Of a stretch of 64,000 nt of DNA, positions 25,187 through 34,092 are shown piece after piece. This DNA is from Thermosipho africanus Ob7. Its GTDB lineage: Bacteria; Thermotogota; Thermotogae; Thermotogales; Fervidobacteriaceae. The first letter of the stretch is position 1, and every line of letters starts with the position of its first letter. Below the pieces are notes generated by a model that was given only the letters and a program-made list of their open reading frames with translations, was not told where the DNA came from and searched no databases. The stretch spans positions 149,891 to 213,890 of the forward strand of contig NZ_NKRG01000004.1 in assembly GCF_003351105.1 (NCBI RefSeq), given 5' to 3'. The position numbers were made by a program, and so were the translations under genes.

Positions 25187-27049
25187 ATGAAATTTGGAAT
25201 TTTTGAAGCAAAAAATCATATTTTTATGGCTCCTATTAAAACTGCATTGGCTACACCAAAGACAGGTTTTATTACTGATGAACAAATTAGATATTATGAA
25301 AAAAGAGCAAAAGGTGGAGTAGGAACAATAATTTTAGAGCCGATTGCTGTACTTCCTACAGGGAAAGAGCATCCAAAGCAAACTATGCTAAATACAGATG
25401 AACATATTGAAGGATTAAAAAAATTAGTAGATACATTGCATAAATATGAAACAAAGCTTATTGTTCACTTAAGTCATGCAGGAAGAGCGGCTAATCCAAA
25501 GGTGTCAGGTGAAGTTCTTGCACCTTCATCAATAAAATGTCCATCTACAGGGCAAATTCCAGGGGAATTAACTGTTCAACAAATAAATGAAATAATCAAT
25601 GCATTTAAAGAAAATGCATTGAGAGCTCAAAAAGCTGGAGCAGATGGAATTGAAATTCAATTTGGTCATGGGTACCTCGTTCATCAATTTTATTCAGAAA
25701 GATTAAATAAAAGAACAGATGAATATGGAAAAGACAAACTTAAATTTGCAAGAGATTTACTTATTGAAATAACAAAGGTCATTGAAATACCAATATTTAT
25801 TAGAATTTCGGGAAGCGAATTTGTTGAGGGTGGTTTTACAAACGAAGGTTTATCAAAGATACTAGCATTGGCAGAAAGATTTGGTGTTTCGGCAGTCCAT
25901 GTTGGATGGGGAAATGCATGTGATTCTGCTCCATGGTATTACAATCACATGTCGCTCCCATTGGATGTTATGGACGAGAAATTAAGAGAGATAAGAAAAT
26001 TAACATCACTACCTATTATTGCAGCAGGAAGAATGTACAAGAATGAAAGATATAAATATTTGGTTGAAGAAAAGGTTGTTGACGGTGTTGTTTTAGGAAG
26101 ACAATTGATTGTAGATCCTGAATTTCCAAAGAAAATAATTTCTAATTCAGATGACTATATTAGGTGTGGAAGTTGTCTTCAAGGATGTCTTGGAAATGTA
26201 AAAGCAGGGAAACCAGTAGGTTGTATTGCAAATCCAGAGGTTCACGTTGAATTTAATGGAAAAGCAACTTTAAAGAAGAAAGTTGCAATTGTTGGAGGAG
26301 GGCCTGCAGGATTATTTACAGGATTATATTTAAAGAAAAAAGGATATGATGTGACCCTTTTTGAAAGAAACAATTATTTAGGCGGGCAATGGGTATTAAC
26401 GTATAGAGCACCAGGAAAGCTTTCTATGAAAGATACTTTGGATGATTTGATTAGAAAGGCAGAGAAAGAATTGAATATAAAATTGAATACTGAAGTTTCT
26501 GTAGAGACATTTAAAAAAGAAAAGTTTGATGCGATTATTGTAGCAACTGGTGCAAAACCATTTATTCCTCCAATAAAGGGACTTGAAAATTATATTACTG
26601 GTTTTGACTTTTTTGAAGGTAAAAAAGTAACAGGGGAAAAAGTATTAATAATAGGCGGAGGATTAATAGGTTTAGAAGTTGCAGAAGCGCTGGTCAAAGA
26701 AGGAAAAAAAGTAACTGTAGTTGAAGCCTTAGATTCAATTGGAAGAGGTATGGAAATCGTTGCAAGTAAGTTGTTCCAAAAAAATTATGCACCTAAAATT
26801 GATGTGTATACAAACACATTAGTTAAAGAAGTAAAAGACAAAGAGGTAATTGTTGAAAAAGATGGAAAAGAAATTTCATTAGGTCAGTTTGATGATATTG
26901 TGATAACGGCTGGGACAAAACCTGAAAACAAAATATATGAAGAATTATCTTCACAATTTGATAACGTTTATTTAGTTGGAGATGCTATGAAGGTTGGTCA
27001 GATAATTGATGCTGCTCAAGAAGCATTAGAGCTTTCAGAAAAGATATAA
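25187..27049 (+). CDS. Old-Yellow-Enzyme-type flavoprotein / 2,4-dienoyl-CoA reductase-like oxidoreductase
   Basis: The N-terminal 340 residues form the FMN-binding TIM barrel (NHIFMAPIKTALATP, HLSHAGRAA, EIQFGHGYLVHQFYS). The iron-sulfur motif CGSCLQGCLGNVKAGKPVGC supplies the usual Cys ligands. The C-terminal half has two dinucleotide-binding motifs (VAIVGGGPAGLFTG, VLIIGGGLIGLEVAE). This matches 2,4-dienoyl-CoA reductase/NADH:flavin oxidoreductase fusions, which transfer electrons from NAD(P)H through FAD and 4Fe-4S to FMN. A TTG at 25157 would add ten residues; I prefer the ATG at 25187, preceded by AGGGAGAG. It is the last gene of the cluster. The substrate is unknown. Confidence 0.85.
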   Translation: MKFGIFEAKNHIFMAPIKTALATPKTGFITDEQIRYYEKRAKGGVGTIILEPIAVLPTGKEHPKQTMLNTDEHIEGLKKLVDTLHKYETKLIVHLSHAGRAANPKVSGEVLAPSSIKCPSTGQIPGELTVQQINEIINAFKENALRAQKAGADGIEIQFGHGYLVHQFYSERLNKRTDEYGKDKLKFARDLLIEITKVIEIPIFIRISGSEFVEGGFTNEGLSKILALAERFGVSAVHVGWGNACDSAPWYYNHMSLPLDVMDEKLREIRKLTSLPIIAAGRMYKNERYKYLVEEKVVDGVVLGRQLIVDPEFPKKIISNSDDYIRCGSCLQGCLGNVKAGKPVGCIANPEVHVEFNGKATLKKKVAIVGGGPAGLFTGLYLKKKGYDVTLFERNNYLGGQWVLTYRAPGKLSMKDTLDDLIRKAEKELNIKLNTEVSVETFKKEKFDAIIVATGAKPFIPPIKGLENYITGFDFFEGKKVTGEKVLIIGGGLIGLEVAEALVKEGKKVTVVEALDSIGRGMEIVASKLFQKNYAPKIDVYTNTLVKEVKDKEVIVEKDGKEISLGQFDDIVITAGTKPENKIYEELSSQFDNVYLVGDAMKVGQIIDAAQEALELSEKI

Positions 27050-27062
27050 TAAAATTAAAATA

Positions 27063-27098
27063 ATCCCAGTAGCTAAAAGCTACTGGGATATTTATTTT
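27063..27098. terminator. Bidirectional intrinsic terminator
   Basis: ATCCCAGTAGCT (27063-27074) pairs with AGCTACTGGGAT (27078-27089). Plus-strand transcripts continue ATTTATTTTTT. It separates the convergent flavoprotein and NADH-oxidase-like genes. Confidence 0.85.
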
Positions 27099-27099
27099 T

Positions 27100-28440
27100 T
27101 TACATTTTTGATAAGGCATCTTCAGCTGCAACTGCAAGAGGATAAACAGTTGGGGCAGCGGTTAGTAGTGGATGTGTACCAATTTGCATGGTAAGTAAGT
27201 CTTTTATATTAACATCTTTTTGAATTGCAAGACTTATGATGTTTATTATTTCTCCTACACTCTTTCCACCAACAATTTGTGCACCTAGTAACAATCCACA
27301 TTCCTTTGAGAAGATTAATTTCATTGTAATTTTTGAAGCGTCTGCAAATTTGCCTGGATGTCTATCAACAACTTCTGCTCTACCAACTACAACGTCAAAA
27401 CCTTCCTCTTTTGCAACAGATTCCGTTATGCCAGCAGAAGCAAATGTTTTTCCACCGATTACGGTTGAATAAGCATTTAGTGAGCCTTTATTTGTCCTTA
27501 GAAGTCTTAATTTGTAAAGATTTGATGCTGCAATTCTTGCATCAAAAACGGCTGCGGATGCGAGCATTAATCTTGAAGGTTTTCCAGTGAAATAATCTTT
27601 GTGTTGTACACAGTCACCTGCTGCAAACACATCTTTTACTGATGTTCTCATATAATCATCAGTTTCTATGTATCCTAATTCTGTAACTTTAATTCCGAGT
27701 TTTTTTGCTAGCTCCGTATTTGGTTTATATCCAGTTGCTATAATAACTACATCGGCTGGTAGCTCTTCTCCATTTTCCAAAATGACTTTTTCTACTTTTC
27801 CATTTCCCTCAATTTTTGTAACTTTTGTACTTAATAGCACTTTGACATTGTCACTTTCAATTTCTTGTTTTGCTATTTCACCAAAATCTGCATCAAATGA
27901 GGCGGGCAATAGGTAATCTTTTGCTTCTATTAAGGTTACATTTTTACCAGATTTTTTAATTTCATCTGCAACCTCGACACCGATAAATCCTCCACCTATA
28001 ATAACTATATTTTGAACTCTCTTAACTTTTTCTTGAACTTCTTCCAAGTATTTGTAATTTTTTGGTATGGAGTATACGTTTTCTAAATCATTTCCTGGGA
28101 TTGGGATAACAAATGGTGTTGACCCTGTAGCAATAACTAATTTATCATATTCAAATTCTTTTCCATTTTTTGTTACTATTTTCTTTTCATTAACGTTTCC
28201 GTCTACCACTTCATCAATTAGTAAATCAATACCATTTGCCTTGAATTTATCTTCTATACCCATGTAATCGTTTTCTATTTTTCCGAGAGTATGGAATATA
28301 TAAGGTATTCCACAGGGAACAAGTTCTTTTTCAAGCTTTTTTACAACAAGAATTTTCTTATCTTTGTAAAGTTTCCTAGATGTTAAAGCTGCCACCAATC
28401 CAGCTGCGCTTCCTCCAATTACAATAATATCGTATTTCAT
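27100..28440 (-). CDS. CoA-disulfide reductase / NADH oxidase-like flavoprotein
   Basis: The 446-residue protein belongs to the pyridine-nucleotide-disulfide reductase family. It has FAD motif IIVIGGSAAGLVAAL, a single redox Cys in VPCGIPYIF (equivalent to the SCGIPY of CoADR/NOX enzymes), NAD motif IVIIGGGFIGVEVADEI, second FAD motif VFAAGDCVQHKD, and a C-terminal dimerisation domain (GSLNAYSTVIGGKTFASAG). Such enzymes reduce CoA disulfide, polysulfide or O2 with NAD(P)H. In this anaerobe it may serve oxygen defence or sulfur reduction. The sequence alone does not decide. Confidence 0.85.
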   Translation of the reverse strand: MKYDIIVIGGSAAGLVAALTSRKLYKDKKILVVKKLEKELVPCGIPYIFHTLGKIENDYMGIEDKFKANGIDLLIDEVVDGNVNEKKIVTKNGKEFEYDKLVIATGSTPFVIPIPGNDLENVYSIPKNYKYLEEVQEKVKRVQNIVIIGGGFIGVEVADEIKKSGKNVTLIEAKDYLLPASFDADFGEIAKQEIESDNVKVLLSTKVTKIEGNGKVEKVILENGEELPADVVIIATGYKPNTELAKKLGIKVTELGYIETDDYMRTSVKDVFAAGDCVQHKDYFTGKPSRLMLASAAVFDARIAASNLYKLRLLRTNKGSLNAYSTVIGGKTFASAGITESVAKEEGFDVVVGRAEVVDRHPGKFADASKITMKLIFSKECGLLLGAQIVGGKSVGEIINIISLAIQKDVNIKDLLTMQIGTHPLLTAAPTVYPLAVAAEDALSKM

Positions 28441-28569
28441 AAGGTCACCTCCAATAAAGTTATATAATTCACATGCAAAAAATATATATGTACTTAATAC
28501 ATTATATCACAAATACAGATATGTTGTTTAAATATATATAATTTTTCGAAGAATGCTTTTTAATTTTTA

Positions 28570-28591
28570 CTAATAGTTTTCTAACTATTAG
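28570..28591 (-). terminator. Weak AT-rich hairpin downstream of the ChrA half
   Basis: CTAATAGTT (28570-28578) pairs with AACTATTAG (28583-28591) around TTCT. On the minus strand TAAAAATT follows, so any termination would be weak. The rest of 28441-28655 holds no ORF that I can support. Confidence 0.35.
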
Positions 28592-28655
28592 CTGAAAAGT
28601 ATTTGGAACATTGTGAAAAGAATGGATTTTATGTTAAAAAGTTTTATTGTGAAAA

Positions 28656-29156
28656 CTAAAACAAGAAGAAACCTATAATTCCAGAGATAAAAATCACGTA
28701 TATTGGATCAATTTTGGTTTTTGTAAATAAAAGAAATGCAACTATAGATATTAAAATTTGATAGAAACTGCTTATGTTTGTAAGGAGCGATATGAAGGTA
28801 ATTGAGATCAAAAAAATAACACCAAATTTAAGTGCTGTTATAAATTCTTTTGGAAGTCTATCGCGGACTATAAAAAATAGTGTTGTAAATGTAATAGGTG
28901 CAACAAGCACTGCAATAGAATTTAAAATAGCACCTGTTATTCCGTACATTTTTAGCCCAACGTACGTTGCCGTATTTAGCATTACAGGTCCTGGTGTCAT
29001 TTGAGATATTGAAAGTATTTCTTTGAATTGTTCGGGAGTTAACCAATTATTAGAGAGAACAGCATCTTTAATTATCCCAATAATTGACCAACCACCACCG
29101 AATGCTATAAATCCTATTTTTACAAATTCTAAGAAAACTCTTAGCACTTTATACAC
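28656..29156 (-). CDS. Chromate transporter, single ChrA half
   Basis: The 166-residue membrane protein matches one half of ChrA: FLEFVKIGFIAFGGGWSIIG, the conserved SQMTPGPVMLNTATYVG, and about five hydrophobic helices. Short-chain ChrA proteins normally occur as adjacent pairs that together form a CHR transporter. Here no second half lies within 200 bp on either side, so it either works as a homodimer or has lost its partner. Chromate or sulfate transport is family knowledge, not shown here. Confidence 0.8.
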   Translation of the reverse strand: MYKVLRVFLEFVKIGFIAFGGGWSIIGIIKDAVLSNNWLTPEQFKEILSISQMTPGPVMLNTATYVGLKMYGITGAILNSIAVLVAPITFTTLFFIVRDRLPKEFITALKFGVIFLISITFISLLTNISSFYQILISIVAFLLFTKTKIDPIYVIFISGIIGFFLF

Positions 29157-29175
29157 CTCTCATTTGTTAATTAAG

Positions 29176-29210
29176 TAAAAAGAAATTCTCTCCGCTTGAG
29201 AGAATTTCTT
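29176..29210 (-). terminator. Terminator after topA
   Basis: A 13-bp stem, AAGAAATTCTCTC (29180-29192) with GAGAGAATTTCTT (29198-29210), is followed on the minus strand by Ts (CTTTTTAC). It ends the rpmB-alr-yhaM-topA unit. Confidence 0.8.
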
Positions 29211-29224
29211 GATGAAAGTATTTT

Positions 29225-31327
29225 TTATTCTTCATTTTTAGGCTCTGTCCAAGACATAAAATCACAATCTGAATTAGTACATGTCCAATATGTTTTACCG
29301 TTTTTACTTCTTCTCATGACCACCAATGAACCACATTTTGGACATTTTGCCTGGGCTATTTTATATCCTGAAACTGTAAAATCACAATTATCACATTTGA
29401 AGTAGTATCCAAATCTACCTTTTTTTCTGACTAGGTGGCCACCACATTTTGGGCATGAATTTTCTGAAACGGTTTCATTTGCATGATTTTCAAGTGCTTG
29501 TGCAATGAACATTTTATTTTCTATTAGGACTGCATTTATTGTATTATCCACACTTTTATTTATTTTGCATTTTTCACAATTTAAATATAATCCATACTTT
29601 CCAATTTTTAATTTGTAATTTTCTTCTTTACAATCTTGACAAGGCAAGTCCGTTTCATAGTCAATAGTGTAAAACTCTTTCTGTGCGGTTGAAAGGTATT
29701 TTGAAAATTCGGAGTAAAAATTATCTAATACTTCTTTCCATTCTTTTTCTCCTGATTCCACCTTATCTAATTCTTCTTCCATTAAGGCGGTAAACTTTTT
29801 GTCAACAATTTCTGGGAATCTTTTTGTTAAAAAGTCCTCTACGGTAAATCCGAGTAATGTAGGAATAAGCTCTTTCTTTTCTTTTTTTACATATTTTCTT
29901 GCAAGAAGTGTAGAAATTATAGTAGCATAAGTGCTTGGTCTTCCAATCCCTTCTGCCTCTAAAGTTTTTACTAAACTTGCTTCTGTAAACCTTGCAGGCG
30001 GTTTTGTAGTATCTTTTTCAATATTTATTTTTGATACTTTATATGTTTTTCCTTTTTCAAGATCTATTTCTTCTTCTTCCTTGCTAGAAGAGTTATATAT
30101 TTTTTCAAAACCATCAAATATTAGATGAGAATATGTTGTTCTAAATTCATATTTTTCACTTTGAAAAATATATGTCCTTTCTTTATATTTTGATTCTTTC
30201 ATTTGTGATGCCATAAATCTTTCCCATATTAGTTTGTATAACTTATAGTAATCACTGGATAGTAAAGATTTCGCAATATCTGGAGTTATTTCTGGATTAA
30301 CAGGCCTTATACATTCATGTGCATCTTGAACATTTTTTGAGGTTTTCTTTTTATTTTTTGAGCCGCCAATATATTCTTTACCAAAGTTTTTTTCTATAAA
30401 TTCTTGAGCCATTTGTTTTGCTTCTTCTGATACACGGGTTGAGTCAGTTCTCATGTATGTAATAAAAGCAAGATGCCCCTCTTTTGTATCAATACCTTCG
30501 TACAATGCTTGTGCAATTTTCATTGTTTTTGAAACAGGAAAACCTAACTTTGTAGCTGCGTCTTGTTGTAGCGTACTTGTAATGTAAGGATTTGGAGGAG
30601 ATTTCTTTCTTTCTTTTTCGACTATATCTGAAAGTGTTACCTCTTTTACATTATTTTTAATATCTTCTGCAATTTCTTTTGTTATATTTTCCTGTTTGAT
30701 TTTTTTCCCTTTAATGCTCCAAAGATTTGCTTTAACTTTTTTTACATTAATAGATACTTTGTAGAATTCCTTTGGTTTAAATAAGAATCTTTCTCTTTCC
30801 CTATCACAAATTATTTTCAGTGCAGCAGATTGAACTCTTCCAGCACTCATGGCGCCTTTGATTATTTTCCATAGTAATGGACTTATTTTGTAGCCGACGA
30901 TTCTATCTAAAATTCTTCTTGCAAGCTGTGCGTTAACCTTTTTTATATCTATTTCTCTGGGTGTCTCCACAGATTTTTTAATGGTATTTGGAGTAATTTC
31001 GGTAAATACTATTCTATTTTTTCCTTTAAGATTGAAGATTTGTGAAAGGTGCCAAGCAATAGCTTCTCCTTCTCTATCCATATCTGATGCAAGAAGCACT
31101 TCTTTCCCTTTTATTTCTTTCTTTATACTTTCAATCACATTTTCTTTGCCAGGAATAATTTCAAATTCTGGTTCAAAATTATTTAAATCCACACCAAATT
31201 TCTTTTGAGGTAGATCTCTAACGTGTCCTTTTGAAGATATAACTTTATATTCATCTCCAAGAATTTTTTCAATAGTTTTAGCTTTTGCTGGTGATTCTAC
31301 TATGATCACTTTCTTTTTTTTGGACAT
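29225..31327 (-). CDS. topA: DNA topoisomerase I
   Basis: The bacterial type IA topoisomerase starts KKKVIIVESPAKAKTIEKIL (TOPRIM) with the acidic DMDREGEAIAWHL motif. The catalytic Tyr is in GHLAFITYMRTDSTRVS. Three C-terminal zinc ribbons follow (CQDCKEENYKL, CPKCGGHLVRKKG, CPKCGSLVVMRRS). It relaxes negative supercoils. An upstream ATG would add five residues, but GAGGGG lies 5 nt before the ATG at 31327, which starts 1 nt after the yhaM stop. It is the last gene of its operon. Confidence 0.95.
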   Translation of the reverse strand: MSKKKKVIIVESPAKAKTIEKILGDEYKVISSKGHVRDLPQKKFGVDLNNFEPEFEIIPGKENVIESIKKEIKGKEVLLASDMDREGEAIAWHLSQIFNLKGKNRIVFTEITPNTIKKSVETPREIDIKKVNAQLARRILDRIVGYKISPLLWKIIKGAMSAGRVQSAALKIICDRERERFLFKPKEFYKVSINVKKVKANLWSIKGKKIKQENITKEIAEDIKNNVKEVTLSDIVEKERKKSPPNPYITSTLQQDAATKLGFPVSKTMKIAQALYEGIDTKEGHLAFITYMRTDSTRVSEEAKQMAQEFIEKNFGKEYIGGSKNKKKTSKNVQDAHECIRPVNPEITPDIAKSLLSSDYYKLYKLIWERFMASQMKESKYKERTYIFQSEKYEFRTTYSHLIFDGFEKIYNSSSKEEEEIDLEKGKTYKVSKINIEKDTTKPPARFTEASLVKTLEAEGIGRPSTYATIISTLLARKYVKKEKKELIPTLLGFTVEDFLTKRFPEIVDKKFTALMEEELDKVESGEKEWKEVLDNFYSEFSKYLSTAQKEFYTIDYETDLPCQDCKEENYKLKIGKYGLYLNCEKCKINKSVDNTINAVLIENKMFIAQALENHANETVSENSCPKCGGHLVRKKGRFGYYFKCDNCDFTVSGYKIAQAKCPKCGSLVVMRRSKNGKTYWTCTNSDCDFMSWTEPKNEE

Positions 31328-31328
31328 A

Positions 31329-32342
31329 TTAACCCCTCTCATCGTGTTTTAATAAGATTCTTCTTCCAAGACTTGGATCAAAATCACTCCAGGTTTTTTC
31401 TGGATTTATTTCAAGTTCTTTTTCTTTGATGTTATACATTCTGTTCAATTTTGAATCCATGTTTTCAATCATATGTAGTACATAAGCTTCTGGAGTCTTT
31501 GGTAGAACAGGAGAACCCCATTCAAATTCACCGTGGTGAGAGAGTATCATATGTAGTAGCTTTTCTGAAAGCTCACTGCTAGCATTTATTTTATTCAATT
31601 TTTCCTTTACTATATCAAATCCACTTACAATGTGACCGATTAATTCTCCTTTTTGTGTTAGTTCAATACCATGTGATGATATTTCATAGTCGTATATTTT
31701 TCCAATGTCATGCAATAAAGCACCGGTTATTAGAAGGTCTCTATCGAGCCACGTGTATATTTTTGCTACATTTTCGCATATACTAGCAACTGTTATACTA
31801 TGCTCTGCAAGGCCACCTACATAATTGTGGTGAACTCTAAGCCCTGCAGGTGCACTCATAAATGCTTCTGATAATTTTTCATCATTTTTAAATATTTCTA
31901 TTAGTAATTTTTTTAAAGTATCGTTTTTTATTGAATCAATAAAATAATTAATCTTAGTTTTTGCACTTTCTGAGGACATCTTAGATTCCGATACAAATCT
32001 TTCAATGTTGTATTCATCTTCATTAAGAACAATGATATTTGAATCTTCTAAAATGTTTAATTGTATTCTTCCATCGTATATTACCACCTTCCCTTGTGTC
32101 CTTACAACATTTCCAACGCTTATTTTTGCATCGTTTTTTTCTGCATTAAACCAATCAATAGCTCTAAGTATGCCTGTTTTGTCTTCAAATGTTAAAAGTA
32201 AATATTTTTGCCCATTTTTTGTCTCTAAAAGTCTTTTACTTTTTACCTTAACGATTGTTTCAACTTCTGAATTTATGTAATTTTCAAGTTCTGAGATATA
32301 AGGTTCTCTAAATTTTTCAATCAATTCTTTAGGTAATTTCAA
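31329..32342 (-). CDS. YhaM-like 3'-5' exoribonuclease (OB-fold plus HD domain)
   Basis: The N-terminal 120 residues form an OB-fold (YLLLTFEDKTGILRAIDWF). The HD phosphohydrolase domain follows, with RVHHNYVGGLAEHSITVA, LLHDIGKIYDYE and LSHHGEFEWGSP as metal-binding motifs. The order and length (337 residues) match B. subtilis YhaM, which degrades RNA or DNA from the 3' end. The TTG start overlaps the end of alr by 4 nt, and topA follows directly. Confidence 0.85.
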   Translation of the reverse strand: MKLPKELIEKFREPYISELENYINSEVETIVKVKSKRLLETKNGQKYLLLTFEDKTGILRAIDWFNAEKNDAKISVGNVVRTQGKVVIYDGRIQLNILEDSNIIVLNEDEYNIERFVSESKMSSESAKTKINYFIDSIKNDTLKKLLIEIFKNDEKLSEAFMSAPAGLRVHHNYVGGLAEHSITVASICENVAKIYTWLDRDLLITGALLHDIGKIYDYEISSHGIELTQKGELIGHIVSGFDIVKEKLNKINASSELSEKLLHMILSHHGEFEWGSPVLPKTPEAYVLHMIENMDSKLNRMYNIKEKELEINPEKTWSDFDPSLGRRILLKHDERG

Positions 32343-33433
32343 AGTTCCACCCCTTTGTAAATTCTAGGCACCCTTTCTGAAATTCTGCAGGTAACCTCAT
32401 AGTTTATCGTTCCAACCTTATCAGCAATTTCTTCTGCACTTATAAATTCATTTCCCTGTTTTCCAATTAAAATTACTTCATCACCTATTTTAACCTCATC
32501 ATCTGCTTCTACAACAAATTGATCCATACAAACCCTTCCCAAAATTTTTCTTCTTTTTCCATTTATCAGAACTTCACCATTATTTGAAAGATGTCTCCAG
32601 TATCCATCTGCATATCCTACGGGTATGGTTGCAACTTTCATATCATAAGGTGCGACAAAAGTTCTTCCATAGCTCACACTTTCTCCTTTTTTTAGTGTTT
32701 TTACGTGAGATACAACACTTTTCCAGGTCAAAACTGGTTTTAAATTTTCATCTTTTACTTGATTGCTTGGCATTAAGCCATAACTTGCAATACCTATTCT
32801 TACATAATCTCCACAAGATATGATTCCAGATAAAGAGGCAGCACTGTTATTTGTGTGTCTTATTTTAACAGGTAAATTAACCTCTAAAAATTTTTCATAT
32901 TGCTTCTTTGTAAATTCAATATCTTCTTTCTTTAAAGAATCTGCTACAGCAAAATGTGTGTAGATGCCTTCAACTTCAAAACCATTTGAAATTAATTTTT
33001 CGTATATTTTCATAGCATCTTTTGGCTCAATTCCAACTCTATTCATACCGGTATCTATATTTATATGAACCTTTGGTTTTTTGATTAAATCTTTATATTC
33101 TTCAACCTGCTCATTTGAAATTATTGTAATTGTAATATTATTGTCAGCTGCAAGCGGGACAAAGTCTTTATCTAGATAGTTAAACACGAGAATATTGGTA
33201 TTTATCCCGTTTTTTCTTAAAATTAAAGCTTCTTCCAAAAATGCAACTGCAAAGTAATCAATTCCCATTTTTTCTGCAGATTTTGCTAACATTACTGCAC
33301 CGTGCCCGTAGGCGTTAGCTTTTATAACGGGCATTACCTTTGCCGGGCTACATTTTTTTTGAAAGTATTTAAGATTCTCAATATAGTTATTTATATTTAT
33401 TTCCGCAAACGTTCTTCTACTTTCCGTACCCAT
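32339..33433 (-). CDS. alr: Alanine racemase
   Basis: The PLP lysine is K38 in PVIKANAYGHG. The second catalytic residue is the Tyr of GESVSYGRTF, and the YTHFAVAD and HTNNSAAS motifs bind PLP. At 364 residues it has the usual length of alanine racemases, which supply D-alanine for peptidoglycan. The ATG is preceded by GGGGGG. Its start overlaps the end of the small membrane-protein gene, placing it in the rpmB unit. Confidence 0.92.
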   Translation of the reverse strand: MGTESRRTFAEININNYIENLKYFQKKCSPAKVMPVIKANAYGHGAVMLAKSAEKMGIDYFAVAFLEEALILRKNGINTNILVFNYLDKDFVPLAADNNITITIISNEQVEEYKDLIKKPKVHINIDTGMNRVGIEPKDAMKIYEKLISNGFEVEGIYTHFAVADSLKKEDIEFTKKQYEKFLEVNLPVKIRHTNNSAASLSGIISCGDYVRIGIASYGLMPSNQVKDENLKPVLTWKSVVSHVKTLKKGESVSYGRTFVAPYDMKVATIPVGYADGYWRHLSNNGEVLINGKRRKILGRVCMDQFVVEADDEVKIGDEVILIGKQGNEFISAEEIADKVGTINYEVTCRISERVPRIYKGVEL

Positions 33434-33744
33434 CCCCCCAATGGTAAAAATGTGTATTTTTTTCCTTCAGACCTTATTTTAACACAAAAAAAGGAAATCT
33501 GAAAAGATTCTATTTTACTTATCTCGAATCTTTTTTTATAAAAGATACTTTTAAATATAATGAATTTATCATCTATTTCAAACTTGTAAGTTATTGCTTC
33601 TAAAAAAAGCACTGATATAGCTGAGTATGAAAAAGCAATTAACAATAAGGGGATAATATTGATGGGGAGAGTCAAAAGGTAGGCAACAATTAGTGTTGAA
33701 ATAATAAATATTATGATTAAAGCTAGTCTATACAAAAAAAACAA
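33397..33744 (-). CDS. Small membrane protein of unknown function
   Basis: Two N-terminal hydrophobic helices (LALIIIFIISTLIVAYLLTL and IIPLLLIAFSYSAISVLF) are followed by a soluble beta-rich domain (YKFEIDDKFIIFKSIFYKKR) that resembles a bacterial PH domain but cannot be named with confidence. The start is unusual. The TTG at 33744 is preceded at 6 nt by GGGGGG, which lies inside the rpmB terminator hairpin, and the TTG itself is in the terminator's U-run. A TTG at 33774 is the other option, but it has no ribosome-binding site. The gene overlaps alr by 37 nt. Confidence 0.6.
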   Translation of the reverse strand: MFFLYRLALIIIFIISTLIVAYLLTLPINIIPLLLIAFSYSAISVLFLEAITYKFEIDDKFIIFKSIFYKKRFEISKIESFQISFFCVKIRSEGKKYTFLPLGGWVRKVEERLRK

Positions 33745-33761
33745 AGCGGGTCCCCCCGCTT
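33732..33761 (-). terminator. rpmB terminator overlapping the next gene's start
   Basis: AAGCGGG pairs with CCCGCTT around a GGGA loop (33744-33761), followed on the minus strand by TGTTTTTTTTG. It stands 3 nt after the rpmB stop and includes the Shine-Dalgarno and start codon of the following membrane-protein gene. Confidence 0.8.
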
Positions 33762-33763
33762 CA

Positions 33764-33973
33764 TTATGCTTCAACTGATTTGCTGACGTATCTTTTTACT
33801 TTTCCTGCGCTTAGACAGTCGGTACAAACCCACATTCTTTTTACTGTTCCATCTTCTCTTAAGACTCTTACTTTTTGTAAGTTTGGTCTGAACCATCTAT
33901 TTGTTCTTCTGTTTGAGTGTGATACGTTTTTTCCGGAAGCGGGTCCTTTTCCGCAAATTTGACATTTTGCCAT
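33764..33973 (-). CDS. rpmB: 50S ribosomal protein L28
   Basis: [21 protein letters not shown] and the central NLQKVRV segment identify L28. Two CxxC pairs (CQICG, CTDC) form a zinc ribbon, as in the zinc-containing form of this protein. At 69 residues it is of normal length. It has its own strong promoter and a terminator directly after the stop. Confidence 0.95.
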   Translation of the reverse strand: MAKCQICGKGPASGKNVSHSNRRTNRWFRPNLQKVRVLREDGTVKRMWVCTDCLSAGKVKRYVSKSVEA

Positions 33974-34036
33974 TTTGCTCCTCCCCTTTCTTCTTCTATT
34001 TAATAATTATTAATTATATACTCTGACACAAACTAT

Positions 34037-34065
34037 ATTTTACACTTTTGTTTTTACTGTGTCAA
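34037..34065 (-). promoter_or_regulatory. Strong promoter of rpmB
   Basis: TTGACA (34060-34065) and TAAAAT (34037-34042) on the minus strand are separated by exactly 17 bp, with a leader of about 55 nt and GGGGAGGAG before the ATG. Confidence 0.8.
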
Positions 34066-34092
34066 TTTTTTTAATGTAAAAAATGTGTTTCA

